Part shown: piece by piece, positions 8,569-17,842 of the stretch
Position numbering within the stretch: position 1 is the stretch's first letter
Layout: each line of letters starts with the position of its first letter
Source of the DNA: Synechococcales cyanobacterium C42_A2020_086
Lineage (GTDB): Bacteria > Cyanobacteriota > Cyanobacteriia > Elainellales > Elainellaceae
Direction of reading: 5' to 3'
DNA: 64,000 bases
Assembly: GCA_015272325.1 (NCBI GenBank)
Contig: JACYLU010000001.1
Location: forward strand, 248,001-312,000
Position numbers and translations under genes: made by a program
The notes under the pieces: model-generated
Databases searched by the model: none
Seen by the model: only the letters and a program-made list of their open reading frames with translations
What the model was told of the DNA's origin: nothing

Positions 8569-8667
8569 GGATTCAGGGGGTCTAGAAAAGGGATCGAACG
8601 TCTTGCTTCCAGTGTAGTCGCTGGCTCCCCGGACTCATCCACCGAATCGAACACGATCTGAATGGCC

Positions 8668-9762
8668 TTAAATTCGCTGCAAAATGCCCGTCTGTCGCAG
8701 AGCGGCTATATGAGGGCTACCCGTACAAAAAAGCACGGTAGTCAGTTCGGCGATCAGCATATTAACCAGGGTATCGAGCGCTGCTTCCGACTCAGCCGCC
8801 GCCTGCAAAAACGGCAGTGCCAGTCCTGCTAGATCTGCTCCTAGGGCAAGCGCCTTGGCAGCATCTAGACCATTGCGCAGACCACCCGAGGCAATCAATG
8901 GCACCGTCGGCGCAACCGCCCGAATCGTAGTGATGCAGTCCGCTGTGGGAATGCCCCAGTTTGCAAAGGTTTGTCCGAGGCGGCGCTGCAATGGGTCGCG
9001 GGCACGCTCACTTTCGACCTTGGCCCATGAGGTTCCCCCCGCTCCGGCGACATCAATAGCGCTAACTCCTGCCTCTAGCAGCTGTTGGGCCATGGTTGCC
9101 GAGATGCCATTGCCAACCTCTTTAGCAATCACTGGCACCGGCAGCGCCTTACACAAGCTTGCAATTTTGGTGAGCAGTCCTCTGAAGTTGGTGTCGCCGT
9201 GGGTCTGTACCGCTTCTTGCAGGGGGTTGAGGTGCAGCACTAGCGCATCGGCCTCTAGCAAGTCAACCATGCGCTGGCATTCGCTTAACCCATAGCAATA
9301 ATTGAGCTGAACCGCTCCCATGTTGGCAAACAGCAAAACATCGGGGGCCACAGAGCGAACCGCAAACGTTGTCGCCACGGTTGGATTTTCAATGGCAATT
9401 CGCTGCGAACCAACACCCATCGCAATCTGGTGCTGCTGAGCAGCGGCCGCCAGCCGAAAATTAATCAATCGGGCTAGCTCGGTACCACCTGTCATGGATG
9501 AGATCAAAAGCGGAGCCGCCAAGGGCTTTCCTAAAAATGAGGTTGTCAGATCCACATCGCGGCGGTCCAACTCGGGCAGGCAGCAGTGCGTGAAGCGATA
9601 GCGTTCCAGCCCCGTGGTGCAATGAAACTGCACATCTTCTTCGAGGCAGACGCGCAGATGGTCTGCCTTGCGGGTTTGTGTGGCGGCAGCCTGCTCCGCC
9701 AGCGTCATAGAGCTGTTTGAGGGGGGCAGCGCGTTGGTTGAGGGGTCGAGCGGTACGTTCAC
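8668..9762 (-). CDS. fni: Isopentenyl-diphosphate delta-isomerase, type 2 (FMN dependent)
   Basis: Converts isopentenyl diphosphate to dimethylallyl diphosphate for carotenoid, phytol and quinone synthesis; cyanobacteria use this flavin-dependent type. The 364-residue protein shows the family marks: SSMTGG near the N-terminus, GVGSQR, a KEVGNGIS segment, and the flavin-binding [10 protein letters not shown] near the C-terminus. ATG 9762 is the start. It lies on the minus strand between ComFB and sppA, about 100 bp from sppA, and may be transcribed with it. Confidence 0.93.
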   Translation of the reverse strand: MNVPLDPSTNALPPSNSSMTLAEQAAATQTRKADHLRVCLEEDVQFHCTTGLERYRFTHCCLPELDRRDVDLTTSFLGKPLAAPLLISSMTGGTELARLINFRLAAAAQQHQIAMGVGSQRIAIENPTVATTFAVRSVAPDVLLFANMGAVQLNYCYGLSECQRMVDLLEADALVLHLNPLQEAVQTHGDTNFRGLLTKIASLCKALPVPVIAKEVGNGISATMAQQLLEAGVSAIDVAGAGGTSWAKVESERARDPLQRRLGQTFANWGIPTADCITTIRAVAPTVPLIASGGLRNGLDAAKALALGADLAGLALPFLQAAAESEAALDTLVNMLIAELTTVLFCTGSPHIAALRQTGILQRI

Positions 9763-9943
9763 AATCGGAAAGGGAGAAAACCGTAGCTTGCTTAAGCTAG
9801 TGTGCCATGGAGCGGGCTTCGCTGATGGACTACCTCATAATGCGATACATCCGGCATCCACCCAAAGCAGACGCCGTATAGCCGTAGGGATTTTTGAAAG
9901 GCGTAAAAAGTGCTGCCTCTAACGCCTCTAGATAAGGGTGGCG

Positions 9944-10495
9944 CTAGCGGGACTGCGCTTCATGTTTCTCGTATTTGTGAGCATAGCTTTTCAGCAGCGT
10001 ACTCACCTGACTCAAGACCTCGTCACCTGCATTCTTACCCAGGGCTTGCCGTTCTGGGAAGAAATCGGGGTGGTCGAGGTTGCGAGCAATGGCTTCATTT
10101 ACCTGCTGAGCAATCAGGGTTTGCAGTTCTTCCTTGGCACGGCTGCGCTGATATTCTGCCCCTTCCTCGGTTGTGGCATAGAGCGGCGGCAGTCGGTTCA
10201 AGGCATAGGCGGCAATATCGCCCAAGTCCAGCGTGCAGTCACTGGTCGCTTCAATCTCTGCGACACGAGCAATTGCCTCGGTCAGCACCAATTCTTCCAT
10301 GACGTTGATGAACTGCTTACGGGGCACAGCTACAACCTCGCCCGTCAGCAAAGCACCCATCAACCGATCGAGTGCCATATACTCTTCGATAGATAGTTCC
10401 GAGGCAGTGTCGCAGATCCGCCCGACTTCGGCCTCCATAGCCGGAGTCAAATACCCGTCCTGCAGGGCTTGTTCAACAATTTTTTCGATACTCAT
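9944..10495 (-). CDS. ComFB family protein (cyclic-di-nucleotide receptor type)
   Basis: A 183-residue protein carrying the late-competence ComFB domain, with NVMEELVLTEA at about residues 63-75 and the typical block ALNRLPPLYATTEEGAE. Cyanobacterial ComFB/CdgR proteins have been reported to bind cyclic di-GMP and affect cell size, motility or competence. The N-terminal 60 residues are helical. It is a single gene on the minus strand, about 180 bp upstream of fni. Two GGDEF proteins elsewhere in the window could supply its ligand; that link is inference. Confidence 0.85.
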   Translation of the reverse strand: MSIEKIVEQALQDGYLTPAMEAEVGRICDTASELSIEEYMALDRLMGALLTGEVVAVPRKQFINVMEELVLTEAIARVAEIEATSDCTLDLGDIAAYALNRLPPLYATTEEGAEYQRSRAKEELQTLIAQQVNEAIARNLDHPDFFPERQALGKNAGDEVLSQVSTLLKSYAHKYEKHEAQSR

Positions 10496-10666
10496 AGGGC
10501 TTGACTAATGCTCCAGTTCACGAGAACGGTGGGCCAATTTTCTGTTTTAGTGTGCCCCAGATGAACCAAAAGACATGGCCGAAGATGAGAGAAATCGGCA
10601 GGATTTTCTGAGATCTCCTTCAGCCCTGAGGTCCGTGGTTGGTTCAGGAATCGCTAAACAGACAGC

Positions 10667-11590
10667 CTACTCAAAGCCAACATTGCGCCAGGGCACCGGA
10701 TCGACCGATTGCCCATTCACGTACAAGCCCCAGTGCAGATGGGGTCCCGTCGAGGCACCTGTGTTCCCCACGCCTCCAATGCGCTGACCGGGCTGCACAA
10801 AGTCACCTTCTGCCACATCAATACGGCTGAGGTGAATGAAAATACTGACTACACCCTGACCATGATCAATGCCAATGGTGTTGCCGTGAAGCTCGAACCC
10901 GTCTGCCTCGCGCCCCACTAAAGCCACACGACCCGCTGCCGGAGCCACAACCGGAGACCCTACACCTGCCGCGTAATCGACGCCACGATGGAAATAGTCT
11001 TGGGCAAACTCACCGTTGTAGTAGCGCCGCACGCCATACACGGTCGTTACTTCCCCTTGGCTCGGGCGCTGGAACGGTCCATTCCAAAACTTTTCGGGGG
11101 TGACTAGTGCTTTGAACGCATCAACTCGATCAAACTCGTAGTCGGTTCCCAGGGAGCTAGCGCCTTCGCTCAGCCAGATGCTCTGAGTAGGAAAGGAGCG
11201 ATTGCGCAACTGCAGCGACAGCGTTTGCGTCTGTCCGTCGGACGTTACCTGAATATCTAAAGGTCCGGGCGGATCAAGCGGTGTGGTCGGCAGCAGTGCT
11301 CGATAGCGATTGGGACTAAGAGCAAAGCTAGGGTAGGTTTTTTGCCGCAACGACACCGTGGGCGCAGTATTGCTAGCCGTTTGAATAATCACGGAAAGGG
11401 TGTCACCTAGCTGAGGATTGGTCGGCTGCACCTGCACCTGTAGCGCCTGGGCGGGCAGAGCCAATACCACGAGTAGAGTCATAGCTCCTAGCAACAGGCT
11501 AATGGGCAGGCGCTTGGTTGAGATCCTTTGCCACGGGCAACCCATATATTGAGCAAGTGCCCTGATAGACATGACGTGAGGAGGAGTCAT
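10667..11590 (-). CDS. M23 (LytM) family peptidase
   Basis: Secreted or membrane-anchored endopeptidase acting on peptidoglycan cross-bridges. The 307-residue protein begins with a basic N-terminus and hydrophobic signal (LLLGAMTLLVVLALPAQA), followed by a beta-sandwich-like region (residues 50-165), then the M23 domain. Zinc ligands are seen as H-R-G-V-D in FHRGVDYAAG (about residue 200) and H-L-H-W-G near residue 290, so the enzyme looks active. Either ATG 11590 or ATG 11572 could be the start; both keep the signal peptide. Confidence 0.9.
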   Translation of the reverse strand: MTPPHVMSIRALAQYMGCPWQRISTKRLPISLLLGAMTLLVVLALPAQALQVQVQPTNPQLGDTLSVIIQTASNTAPTVSLRQKTYPSFALSPNRYRALLPTTPLDPPGPLDIQVTSDGQTQTLSLQLRNRSFPTQSIWLSEGASSLGTDYEFDRVDAFKALVTPEKFWNGPFQRPSQGEVTTVYGVRRYYNGEFAQDYFHRGVDYAAGVGSPVVAPAAGRVALVGREADGFELHGNTIGIDHGQGVVSIFIHLSRIDVAEGDFVQPGQRIGGVGNTGASTGPHLHWGLYVNGQSVDPVPWRNVGFE

Positions 11591-11887
11591 AGATGATAGG
11601 AGATTCAGTTTCGTTCAAGTTCAACGCACTGAGATAGAGTACACGATCTGGCTGCCTTGGGAACTACGTTAGCGGATGGCAGAGCGAGGATTTTCCTACC
11701 TAGCAGAAAACTTCGGTATGCTAAAAGTTACAAGACTTCAAAAACCTTAGCTTCAATTGACTCTAGTCAAGGTTAACTCCTAACCGCTTCCGGTTCGGCG
11801 CACTCTCTGGGAGCGCAAACCTAAGTTCATCTGAGTTTTGTCGCCTAAGACGAATTAAGAACGGTTGTAAAACGGTTGTAGAACGCT
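11591..11887. other. Divergent promoter region
   Basis: 297 bp between the LytM gene and the antiporter gene. The only structure seen is an 11-bp tandem duplication (aacggttgta twice with one extra A, 11860-11880) directly before the antiporter start. Confidence 0.6.
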
Positions 11888-14227
11888 GTGCAAGAAGATT
11901 TTAGGCTGATTGTAGACTTAGTGGTGGTGCTGGCAGCAGCGGCAGGTGGAGGGCTTCTTGCAGCCTTGCTACGGCAGCCTGTGCTGTTGGGCTATTTGCT
12001 GGGTGGAGCCATCGTTGGTCCGGCTGGGCTAGGGTTGGTTAAGGAACTGATTCAGGTAGAAACTCTGGCGCAGTTGGGTGCGGCTTTCCTTTTGTTTGCC
12101 TTGGGAGTCGAGTTTTCCTTTTCGGAACTTAAGAAGGTGCAGGGCATCAGCTTGGGAGGCGGGGGATTGCAGATTCTCTCCACCATCCTGGTGACGATGC
12201 TGGTGTCGGTGGGCGTGGGTTGGGTAACCTCGCCAACTCAGGGAGTGTTTTTGGGCGCTATTCTGTCGCTGTCTTCAACGGCGGTGGTGCTGAAGTGCCT
12301 AATGGAGCGCAACGAAACCGAAACGTCCCACGGGCGCGTCATGCTGGGAATTTTGGTGGTGCAAGATTTAGCGCTGGGCTTGATGTTGGCGGTGCTGCCT
12401 GCCCTGGATCGCCCTTCGGAAGAGATCGGCATGGCGGTGGGAATTGCTCTGCTGAAGACGGCTTTGCTAGCAGCAGGCTCGATTGTAGCTGGCATCTGGA
12501 TCATTCCCCGCTTGCTGCGGCTGTTGGCTCAAACCGAAAGCCGCGAGCTGTTTCTCCTAGGGGTGGTGGCGCTCTGCTTAGGGATTGCCCTGCTAACGGA
12601 ATACCTAGGGCTATCCATTGAAATGGGTGCCTTCATTGCGGGTCTCATGATCTCAGAGGTAGAGTACGCCGACCAAACCCTCACTTATGTAGAGCCGATC
12701 CGGGATGTGTTTGCCAGCTTGTTTTTTGCGGCAGTGGGTATGTTGATCGACCCGGTGTTCATCTGGAACAACGGCGAGCTGATCCTGGGGCTAGTGGCGC
12801 TGGTGCTAGTGGGCAAGTTTCTGATCGTGACGCCCTTGGTGCGAGCCTTTCGCTATTCTCTGAAAACCTCGCTGATCGTGGGTCTGGGCTTAGCGCAGAT
12901 CGGCGAGTTTTCCTTTGTGCTGGCTAGCAAAGGGCAGGCCTTGGGGCTAGTGTCGCGCCGTGTCTATCTGCTGATTCTGGGCACGACGGCAGTCACACTG
13001 GTGATTACGCCATTCATTTTGCGGCTCGTTCCCAAGCTCACCGACTGGGCAGAAACGGTGCCCTGGCTAAAGCAACTGCTAGACGGGTCAGATCGGCCAT
13101 TGGAAGTGCCGGAAGCTCTGCCCACCCAGGGGCATATCGTGGTGTGTGGCTACGGGCGAGTCGGGCGCAATATCGTGCAGTTACTGCAGTCTCACAATCA
13201 GCCGGTGGTGGTGATCGACCAATCGGAGCACAGCATTCAGCAGTTGCGAGATGCCAAGATTCCCTATGTGTATGGCAATGCCGCCAGTCTGTATGTGCTC
13301 GAAGCCGCAGGGGTAGATCAAGCTCGCGGTATGGCCATTGCCTTGCCTGACCCCATGAGCACCCGCCTCTGCTTAAAGCGATCGCTGGAGCTGGCGCCCG
13401 ATCTGGATCTAGTTGTCCGCGCTACCCAGGAAAAAGATATAGAACTGCTTTACCAGTTGGGTGCCCGCGAGGTGGTACAGCCCGAGTTTGAGACAAGTTT
13501 GGAGCTGTCAGCCCACTTATTGACCGGATTGGGAATTCCCCTGCCGGTGGTGCAACGAGAAGTGCAGCAGATTCGCAGCTCTCGCTATCAGAATCTCCGC
13601 CCTGAACGTTTGCCTGCTCAGGTGTCTCGCGACCTGAAGGAAGCTACACAAGACATGAACAGCAAGTGGTTCAACTTGCCCGAGGGGTCGCCTCTGGCTG
13701 GCATGACTCTGGAAGAAACGGATTTGCGGCGCTTAACCGGCGTTAGCCTGATGGCAATCCAGCGGGCGAGCGGCGAAGAAATTGACTATCCCGATGCTCA
13801 GACGACGCTCAAGGCGGGTGATCGGCTGCTAGTCGTTGGCGCATCAGCCGAGATGGCGGCGTTTACCGAGCTAGCCAAGGGTGAGGCGGCAGTGCCAGGA
13901 GAAAATGCCTGCTGCCAATGGCTGTTGGTTCCTGACTCTAGCCCCGTGGTCAACAAAACTCTGGCGGAGTTACACATCCGCAGGCAGTTTGGAGTATTGG
14001 TCCAGGCGATTCGCCGTGAAGGCAAATTCATCAGCTTTCCCCATGGCAACAGCGACTTGCAGGCGGGCGATCGGCTACTGCTGTGTGGCAACTTCCATGG
14101 CCTCAGCCAAGCGAGCCAATGGATTGCCCCTGAGCCGTCCGATCTAGAATTTCCCACAACTGCAACCGAGCCGGAGCCTGCTGAGGAGCGAGCGGTGCTA
14201 CAGTCGGGCATGCGGGCTGATGAATGA
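11888..14227 (+). CDS. KefB-type cation:proton antiporter with TrkA-N and two TrkA-C domains
   Basis: Inner-membrane monovalent cation/proton antiporter of the CPA2 family, 779 residues. Residues 1-385 are the transporter with about 12 membrane helices. Residues about 412-530 form a Rossmann TrkA-N domain (VCGYGRVGRN) that senses NAD(H) or nucleotides. Two TrkA-C (RCK-C) domains follow, near residues 600-650 and 685-735, each ending GDRLL. The start is GTG 11888; no better start exists and the N-terminal helix would be lost otherwise. A role in potassium or sodium efflux and pH balance is expected from the family; ion specificity is unknown. Confidence 0.92.
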   Translation: MQEDFRLIVDLVVVLAAAAGGGLLAALLRQPVLLGYLLGGAIVGPAGLGLVKELIQVETLAQLGAAFLLFALGVEFSFSELKKVQGISLGGGGLQILSTILVTMLVSVGVGWVTSPTQGVFLGAILSLSSTAVVLKCLMERNETETSHGRVMLGILVVQDLALGLMLAVLPALDRPSEEIGMAVGIALLKTALLAAGSIVAGIWIIPRLLRLLAQTESRELFLLGVVALCLGIALLTEYLGLSIEMGAFIAGLMISEVEYADQTLTYVEPIRDVFASLFFAAVGMLIDPVFIWNNGELILGLVALVLVGKFLIVTPLVRAFRYSLKTSLIVGLGLAQIGEFSFVLASKGQALGLVSRRVYLLILGTTAVTLVITPFILRLVPKLTDWAETVPWLKQLLDGSDRPLEVPEALPTQGHIVVCGYGRVGRNIVQLLQSHNQPVVVIDQSEHSIQQLRDAKIPYVYGNAASLYVLEAAGVDQARGMAIALPDPMSTRLCLKRSLELAPDLDLVVRATQEKDIELLYQLGAREVVQPEFETSLELSAHLLTGLGIPLPVVQREVQQIRSSRYQNLRPERLPAQVSRDLKEATQDMNSKWFNLPEGSPLAGMTLEETDLRRLTGVSLMAIQRASGEEIDYPDAQTTLKAGDRLLVVGASAEMAAFTELAKGEAAVPGENACCQWLLVPDSSPVVNKTLAELHIRRQFGVLVQAIRREGKFISFPHGNSDLQAGDRLLLCGNFHGLSQASQWIAPEPSDLEFPTTATEPEPAEERAVLQSGMRADE

Positions 14228-14451
14228 TGGCACCTCACATTAAATTACCTGACGTCAACACAAACTCAACAACCGTCTCCGGAGCTAATTTGGTGTACTG
14301 CACTACCCTGCACCGAGCATTCGTTTCGTATAAAGACTTTATTCCAGCAGCAATCACAAAATAATTCTAGAGGTGCGTTCCCTTCTTTAGCAGTGCCCTC
14401 TACAATCCTGGTTAGAAGCTATAAACTTTTAACAACTCTTGAGGGTAGGTC

Positions 14452-15303
14452 ATGCGTTGGGAATTTGGTCGCGGCAGTCGCAATGTGGAAGACCGACGTG
14501 GGCAGCGCATGCCGGGGTCGGCGGTGGTTGGCGGTGGCATTGGTACAATCCTGCTGGCGCTGCTGGTTACGCTGCTTGGTGGCGATCCGTCGGTGGTGCT
14601 CGAGCAGGCAGGTAGTGATCCCTATGCTGGTGAAATTCAATCCAGCAATTCACCCCGAAAGGACCGAGAGGCGGCTTTTGTTTCAGCAGTGCTGCTGGAA
14701 ACCGAAAAAACCTGGGGCGATATTTTCCGTCAAAGCGGCGCTACCTATCGCGAGCCAGGACTGGTCCTTTTCTCAGGGGCAACCCAAACCGGCTGTGGTT
14801 TTGCTAAAGCGGCAATGGGTCCCTTCTACTGCCCTGCGGACCAAAAGGTCTACATCGATCTCAGCTTCTATGATGAGCTGGAATCCCGCCATAGGGCACC
14901 GGGCGACTTTGCCCAAGCCTACGTGATTGCTCACGAAGTCGGGCATCATGTGCAGAAGCAGTTGGGTACCCTCGACCGGGTACAAGCACTGCAGCGGCGA
15001 GTGGATCCCGTACAGGCTAATCAGCTTCTAGTTCGCCTCGAGCTTCAGGCAGACTGCTATGCTGGCGTTTGGGCCCGCAACGCTCAGGAAGCTCGCCAGA
15101 TTCTAGAACCTGGCGATATCGAAGAAGCTCTAAACGCCGTCAGCAGCGTAGGGGATGACCGCCTGCAAATGGAAGCCCGAGGCTATGTGGTGCCCGACTC
15201 CTTTACCCACGGCACTTCGGCGCAGCGCGTCCGCTGGTTCAAGCAAGGGCTGCAAACCGGTGATCCTTCCCAGTGCAATACCTTTGAAGCTCGCAATCTC
15301 TAG
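14452..15303 (+). CDS. Neutral zinc metallopeptidase (YpfJ/PF04228 family)
   Basis: A 283-residue predicted zinc protease. A single membrane helix lies near residues 23-45 after a short charged N-terminus (MRWEFGRGSRNVEDRRG, typical of the family). The catalytic motif H-E-V-G-H-H is at about residue 160, and the ELQADCYAGVWA segment supplies the third ligand region. The central CGFAKAAMGPFYCPAD segment is also family-specific. The gene is 48 bp upstream of the glycoside hydrolase gene. Substrate unknown. Confidence 0.9.
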   Translation: MRWEFGRGSRNVEDRRGQRMPGSAVVGGGIGTILLALLVTLLGGDPSVVLEQAGSDPYAGEIQSSNSPRKDREAAFVSAVLLETEKTWGDIFRQSGATYREPGLVLFSGATQTGCGFAKAAMGPFYCPADQKVYIDLSFYDELESRHRAPGDFAQAYVIAHEVGHHVQKQLGTLDRVQALQRRVDPVQANQLLVRLELQADCYAGVWARNAQEARQILEPGDIEEALNAVSSVGDDRLQMEARGYVVPDSFTHGTSAQRVRWFKQGLQTGDPSQCNTFEARNL

Positions 15304-15351
15304 TGGGACTGTCCTAACATTTAATAATATGAATTAATATTTGTTGAAATA

Positions 15352-16344
15352 TTGGGTTCTTCATCTCGTCTGCTGCTAGGTACTACCTTTAGTCAGCTTC
15401 AGTGTCACTACCTTGGTCTTGACTATCGAGCCGCCTTCAAAGCGATCTGCAGCTTAGGGATTAAGCGAGTACGGCTGTGCGCCTACTGGCATGAGCTGGA
15501 ACCCCAGCCGAACGCATTTCATTTCACCACACTCGATTGGCTGCTAGACACCTGTGCTGTCCAGGGACTTGAGGTAGTGCTTGCTGTGGGTATGAAAGTT
15601 CCCCGCTGGCCGGAATTTCATTTTCCTGCCTGGCTGCGGGACGGCGTTGAAACGGGTGCAGGGATCTTACCCCTGGATCAACGCTCGCCGGCGGTGGTGG
15701 AAGCAGCACTGCGAATGCTGGAGGCAGTGGTTACCCATGCTCGCTATGCGCCTGCCCTGCGATACTGGCAGGTAGAAAATGAGCCATTGACGCGGCTGCA
15801 AATTACTGGCGGTCGCTTCCTGAGCCAAACCTTTGTGGCGCAGGAGGTGGCATTGGTGCGGCGGCTAGCTCTGCCGACACAAAAGCTGCTGCTCACAGGA
15901 TCCATTGCCCTACCGTGGGGGCAGGCAACGGCCGATCAACAGGCGTTTCAGTTTTGTCTAGAGCAGGCAGACGCAGTCGGCATTAATGTTTACAGCAAGG
16001 TGCCGCTCGGGCAGTTGCCGGTTTACCTACAGCCTCGCCCCTCCTTCTGGCGGCGCTTACAGCACTGGCAGGTGCTGCTTACAACCCACTGCAGAGAAGC
16101 CTGGATCGCGGAAGCACAGGCAGAACCCTGGGAACCCCGCCGGCTTGTTGCTGTAGACAAACTTTCTTACCCCAGTGCTTCACCGCAGCAAGCCACCGCG
16201 CTGGTTCAAAAACTGATAGCACTGAACTACAGCACCATTCTGCTCTGGGGCTGCGAGTACTGGTATTGGCACTACCGTCAAGGACGCACTTTCTGGTGGC
16301 AAGCGATGCAGCAGCTCCTTGCGGTTAGCGAAACTGTTGAGTAG
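15352..16344 (+). CDS. Glycoside hydrolase clan A (cellulase/GH42-like) protein
   Basis: A 330-residue TIM-barrel-type hydrolase. The candidate acid/base is E144 in the motif V-E-N-E-P, and a candidate nucleophile glutamate sits late in the sequence in the segment A-E-A-Q-A-E-P-W. Early strands show IKRVRLCAYWHELEPQPN, typical of clan A. There is no signal peptide, so it is probably cytoplasmic. The only in-frame start after the upstream stop is TTG 15352, so the start is somewhat uncertain. Substrate cannot be predicted. It follows the zinc peptidase gene closely and may share its transcript. Confidence 0.72.
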   Translation: MGSSSRLLLGTTFSQLQCHYLGLDYRAAFKAICSLGIKRVRLCAYWHELEPQPNAFHFTTLDWLLDTCAVQGLEVVLAVGMKVPRWPEFHFPAWLRDGVETGAGILPLDQRSPAVVEAALRMLEAVVTHARYAPALRYWQVENEPLTRLQITGGRFLSQTFVAQEVALVRRLALPTQKLLLTGSIALPWGQATADQQAFQFCLEQADAVGINVYSKVPLGQLPVYLQPRPSFWRRLQHWQVLLTTHCREAWIAEAQAEPWEPRRLVAVDKLSYPSASPQQATALVQKLIALNYSTILLWGCEYWYWHYRQGRTFWWQAMQQLLAVSETVE

Positions 16345-16590
16345 GGCGTCTGAAATAGGCAACGGCATCAGAATTGGAACTCGATGGGGCTGATGGGGCG
16401 GCACACAGGGCAATGAATTTGGGCTAGGTTTTGGCTGGGTTTTAGCCGAGGTCTACCCAATTCCGCGGTTGCTTAAGGGTCGCAGGCTTGATCTGCATCT
16501 CTTTCCTATCCCGAACTCATGCCTTATTATTTTCCCAGCAGCATTTTCGTGCTGACTTAAACTTAAAAGTCTGGTGTTAGGGGGTTTGAG

Positions 16591-16983
16591 ATGGCGAGAA
16601 GTAATGGTGGGTTTTGGCGCGACTTTAGAGACTTCATCAACCGGGGCAATGTCATTGATTTGGCGGTCGCAGTGGTGGTTGGGGGTGCCTTTGGCAATGT
16701 TGTGGATAAGGTCGTTTCCTTAATCACCACTGCCCTGCTCAACCCAACGATGCAGGCTCTAGGCATTGATCGCCTCGCGGACTGGCCAGCCGGTGAGGTG
16801 CTCGTTGCTATCATCAACTTCCTGGTGATTGCATTCATCGTGTTCTTGATCATCCGTGCTCTGGAAAAGTTTAAGCGGCGGCAGGCTGTTGAAGGGGAAG
16901 CGCCCGATCCTGTGTTAACCCAGCAGCGGCTTGCCGATTCTGTTGATCGCCTTTCGGCGGCGCTAGAATCGCGGCGGCTCTAG
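16591..16983 (+). CDS. mscL: Large-conductance mechanosensitive channel MscL
   Basis: Pressure-relief channel of the inner membrane that opens on hypo-osmotic shock. The 130-residue length is normal. The N-terminal helix GFWRDFRDFINRGNVIDLAV and the pore-lining AVAVVVGGAFGNVV are diagnostic; the second membrane helix is at about residues 70-92, followed by a charged C-terminal bundle. ATG 16591 has a weak GGGG-type ribosome site upstream. It stands alone, convergent with the response regulator gene 82 bp away. Confidence 0.95.
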   Translation: MARSNGGFWRDFRDFINRGNVIDLAVAVVVGGAFGNVVDKVVSLITTALLNPTMQALGIDRLADWPAGEVLVAIINFLVIAFIVFLIIRALEKFKRRQAVEGEAPDPVLTQQRLADSVDRLSAALESRRL

Positions 16984-17065
16984 CCCTTGCTTCCGGCAGG
17001 AGCAGCGCTGTTTTGGCATCTCATAGCATTGCTTGGGGGGACTGGAGCAAGGTGGCCAGCCTAGA

Positions 17066-17791
17066 CTATTCCTCGGGCGGAGAACCACCAAAATCGACGC
17101 CAAAATCAAACTGTCTCGTCAGCACATCTGTATTCTCAGGAGTCAGTACGCTGTGCAAGGCTGTCATTTCATTGACTAGAGACAGGATTCGGGCTGCGCT
17201 TTCTTGCAGTTCGCTGAGCTGCTGTTCCAACTCTGGATCGGCAGATTGCTGCTTCATAGCGTGAATGGTTTGAGCCATGCGGCTGAGATGCTGACGTAGC
17301 CCAAGCGCCAAGTGATGGAACAGCTTGTCTTTGGTGCTGATGAATTGCAGCAACGCTCCTGGCTTTAGATTGGTTAGCAGCTGAGTTTGATCGAGATGTC
17401 GGGTAGGGCGTCTGACGATTTCCCGGTTTTGCAACTGGACGGCAATGGCCCGGCGGAGTTGTTCGCTGGTCACGGGTTTACTGAGGTAGTCGTCTGCCCC
17501 CAAATCTAGACTGTGCTGAAATCCAGCTTCGCTAGCGGTAACCGTCAGGAAGATAAACGGAATAGAGGCGGTCTGAGCATCCTGTTGCAGTGTCGTTAGC
17601 ACATCATAACCGTCTAGTTCTGGCATCAGCACATCGCAAATAATCAGATCGGGGAGATACGTCTGAGCTAGCTGAATCCCAATGCGGCCATTCTCAGCTA
17701 CCAGCGTTTCAAACCCTTCGGAGTTGAGAAAATTCACAATATTTGTGCGAGTAGCTCGCTCATCTTCGATCACTAAGATTTTTTTTGTCAT
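17066..17791 (-). CDS. Response regulator with degenerate histidine-kinase dimerisation helix
   Basis: A 241-residue protein with an intact receiver domain (residues 3-120; phospho-acceptor D53 in ICDVLMP, Lys in LSKPV). The C-terminal 110 residues look like the dimerisation helices of a histidine kinase (TKDKLFHHLALGLRQ, then RILSLVNEMTAL), but the usual H-D/E-L phospho-acceptor box is not present and there is no ATP-binding domain. It is 51 bp downstream of the PAS-PAS-GGDEF-EAL gene on the same strand and probably co-transcribed, so it may relay or modulate that enzyme. It could be a decayed hybrid kinase or a dedicated adaptor. Confidence 0.82.
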   Translation of the reverse strand: MTKKILVIEDERATRTNIVNFLNSEGFETLVAENGRIGIQLAQTYLPDLIICDVLMPELDGYDVLTTLQQDAQTASIPFIFLTVTASEAGFQHSLDLGADDYLSKPVTSEQLRRAIAVQLQNREIVRRPTRHLDQTQLLTNLKPGALLQFISTKDKLFHHLALGLRQHLSRMAQTIHAMKQQSADPELEQQLSELQESAARILSLVNEMTALHSVLTPENTDVLTRQFDFGVDFGGSPPEE

Positions 17792-17842
17792 TCCCAGTAG
17801 GCGCTAGTGGCGAGACAAAAAGCTGTTTACGAAAAAAGCTAC

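Noticed and set aside
13798-14238. Minus-strand 146-codon frame under the antiporter gene
   Set aside because: Fully antisense to the TrkA-C region of a well-supported gene, with no domain of its own.
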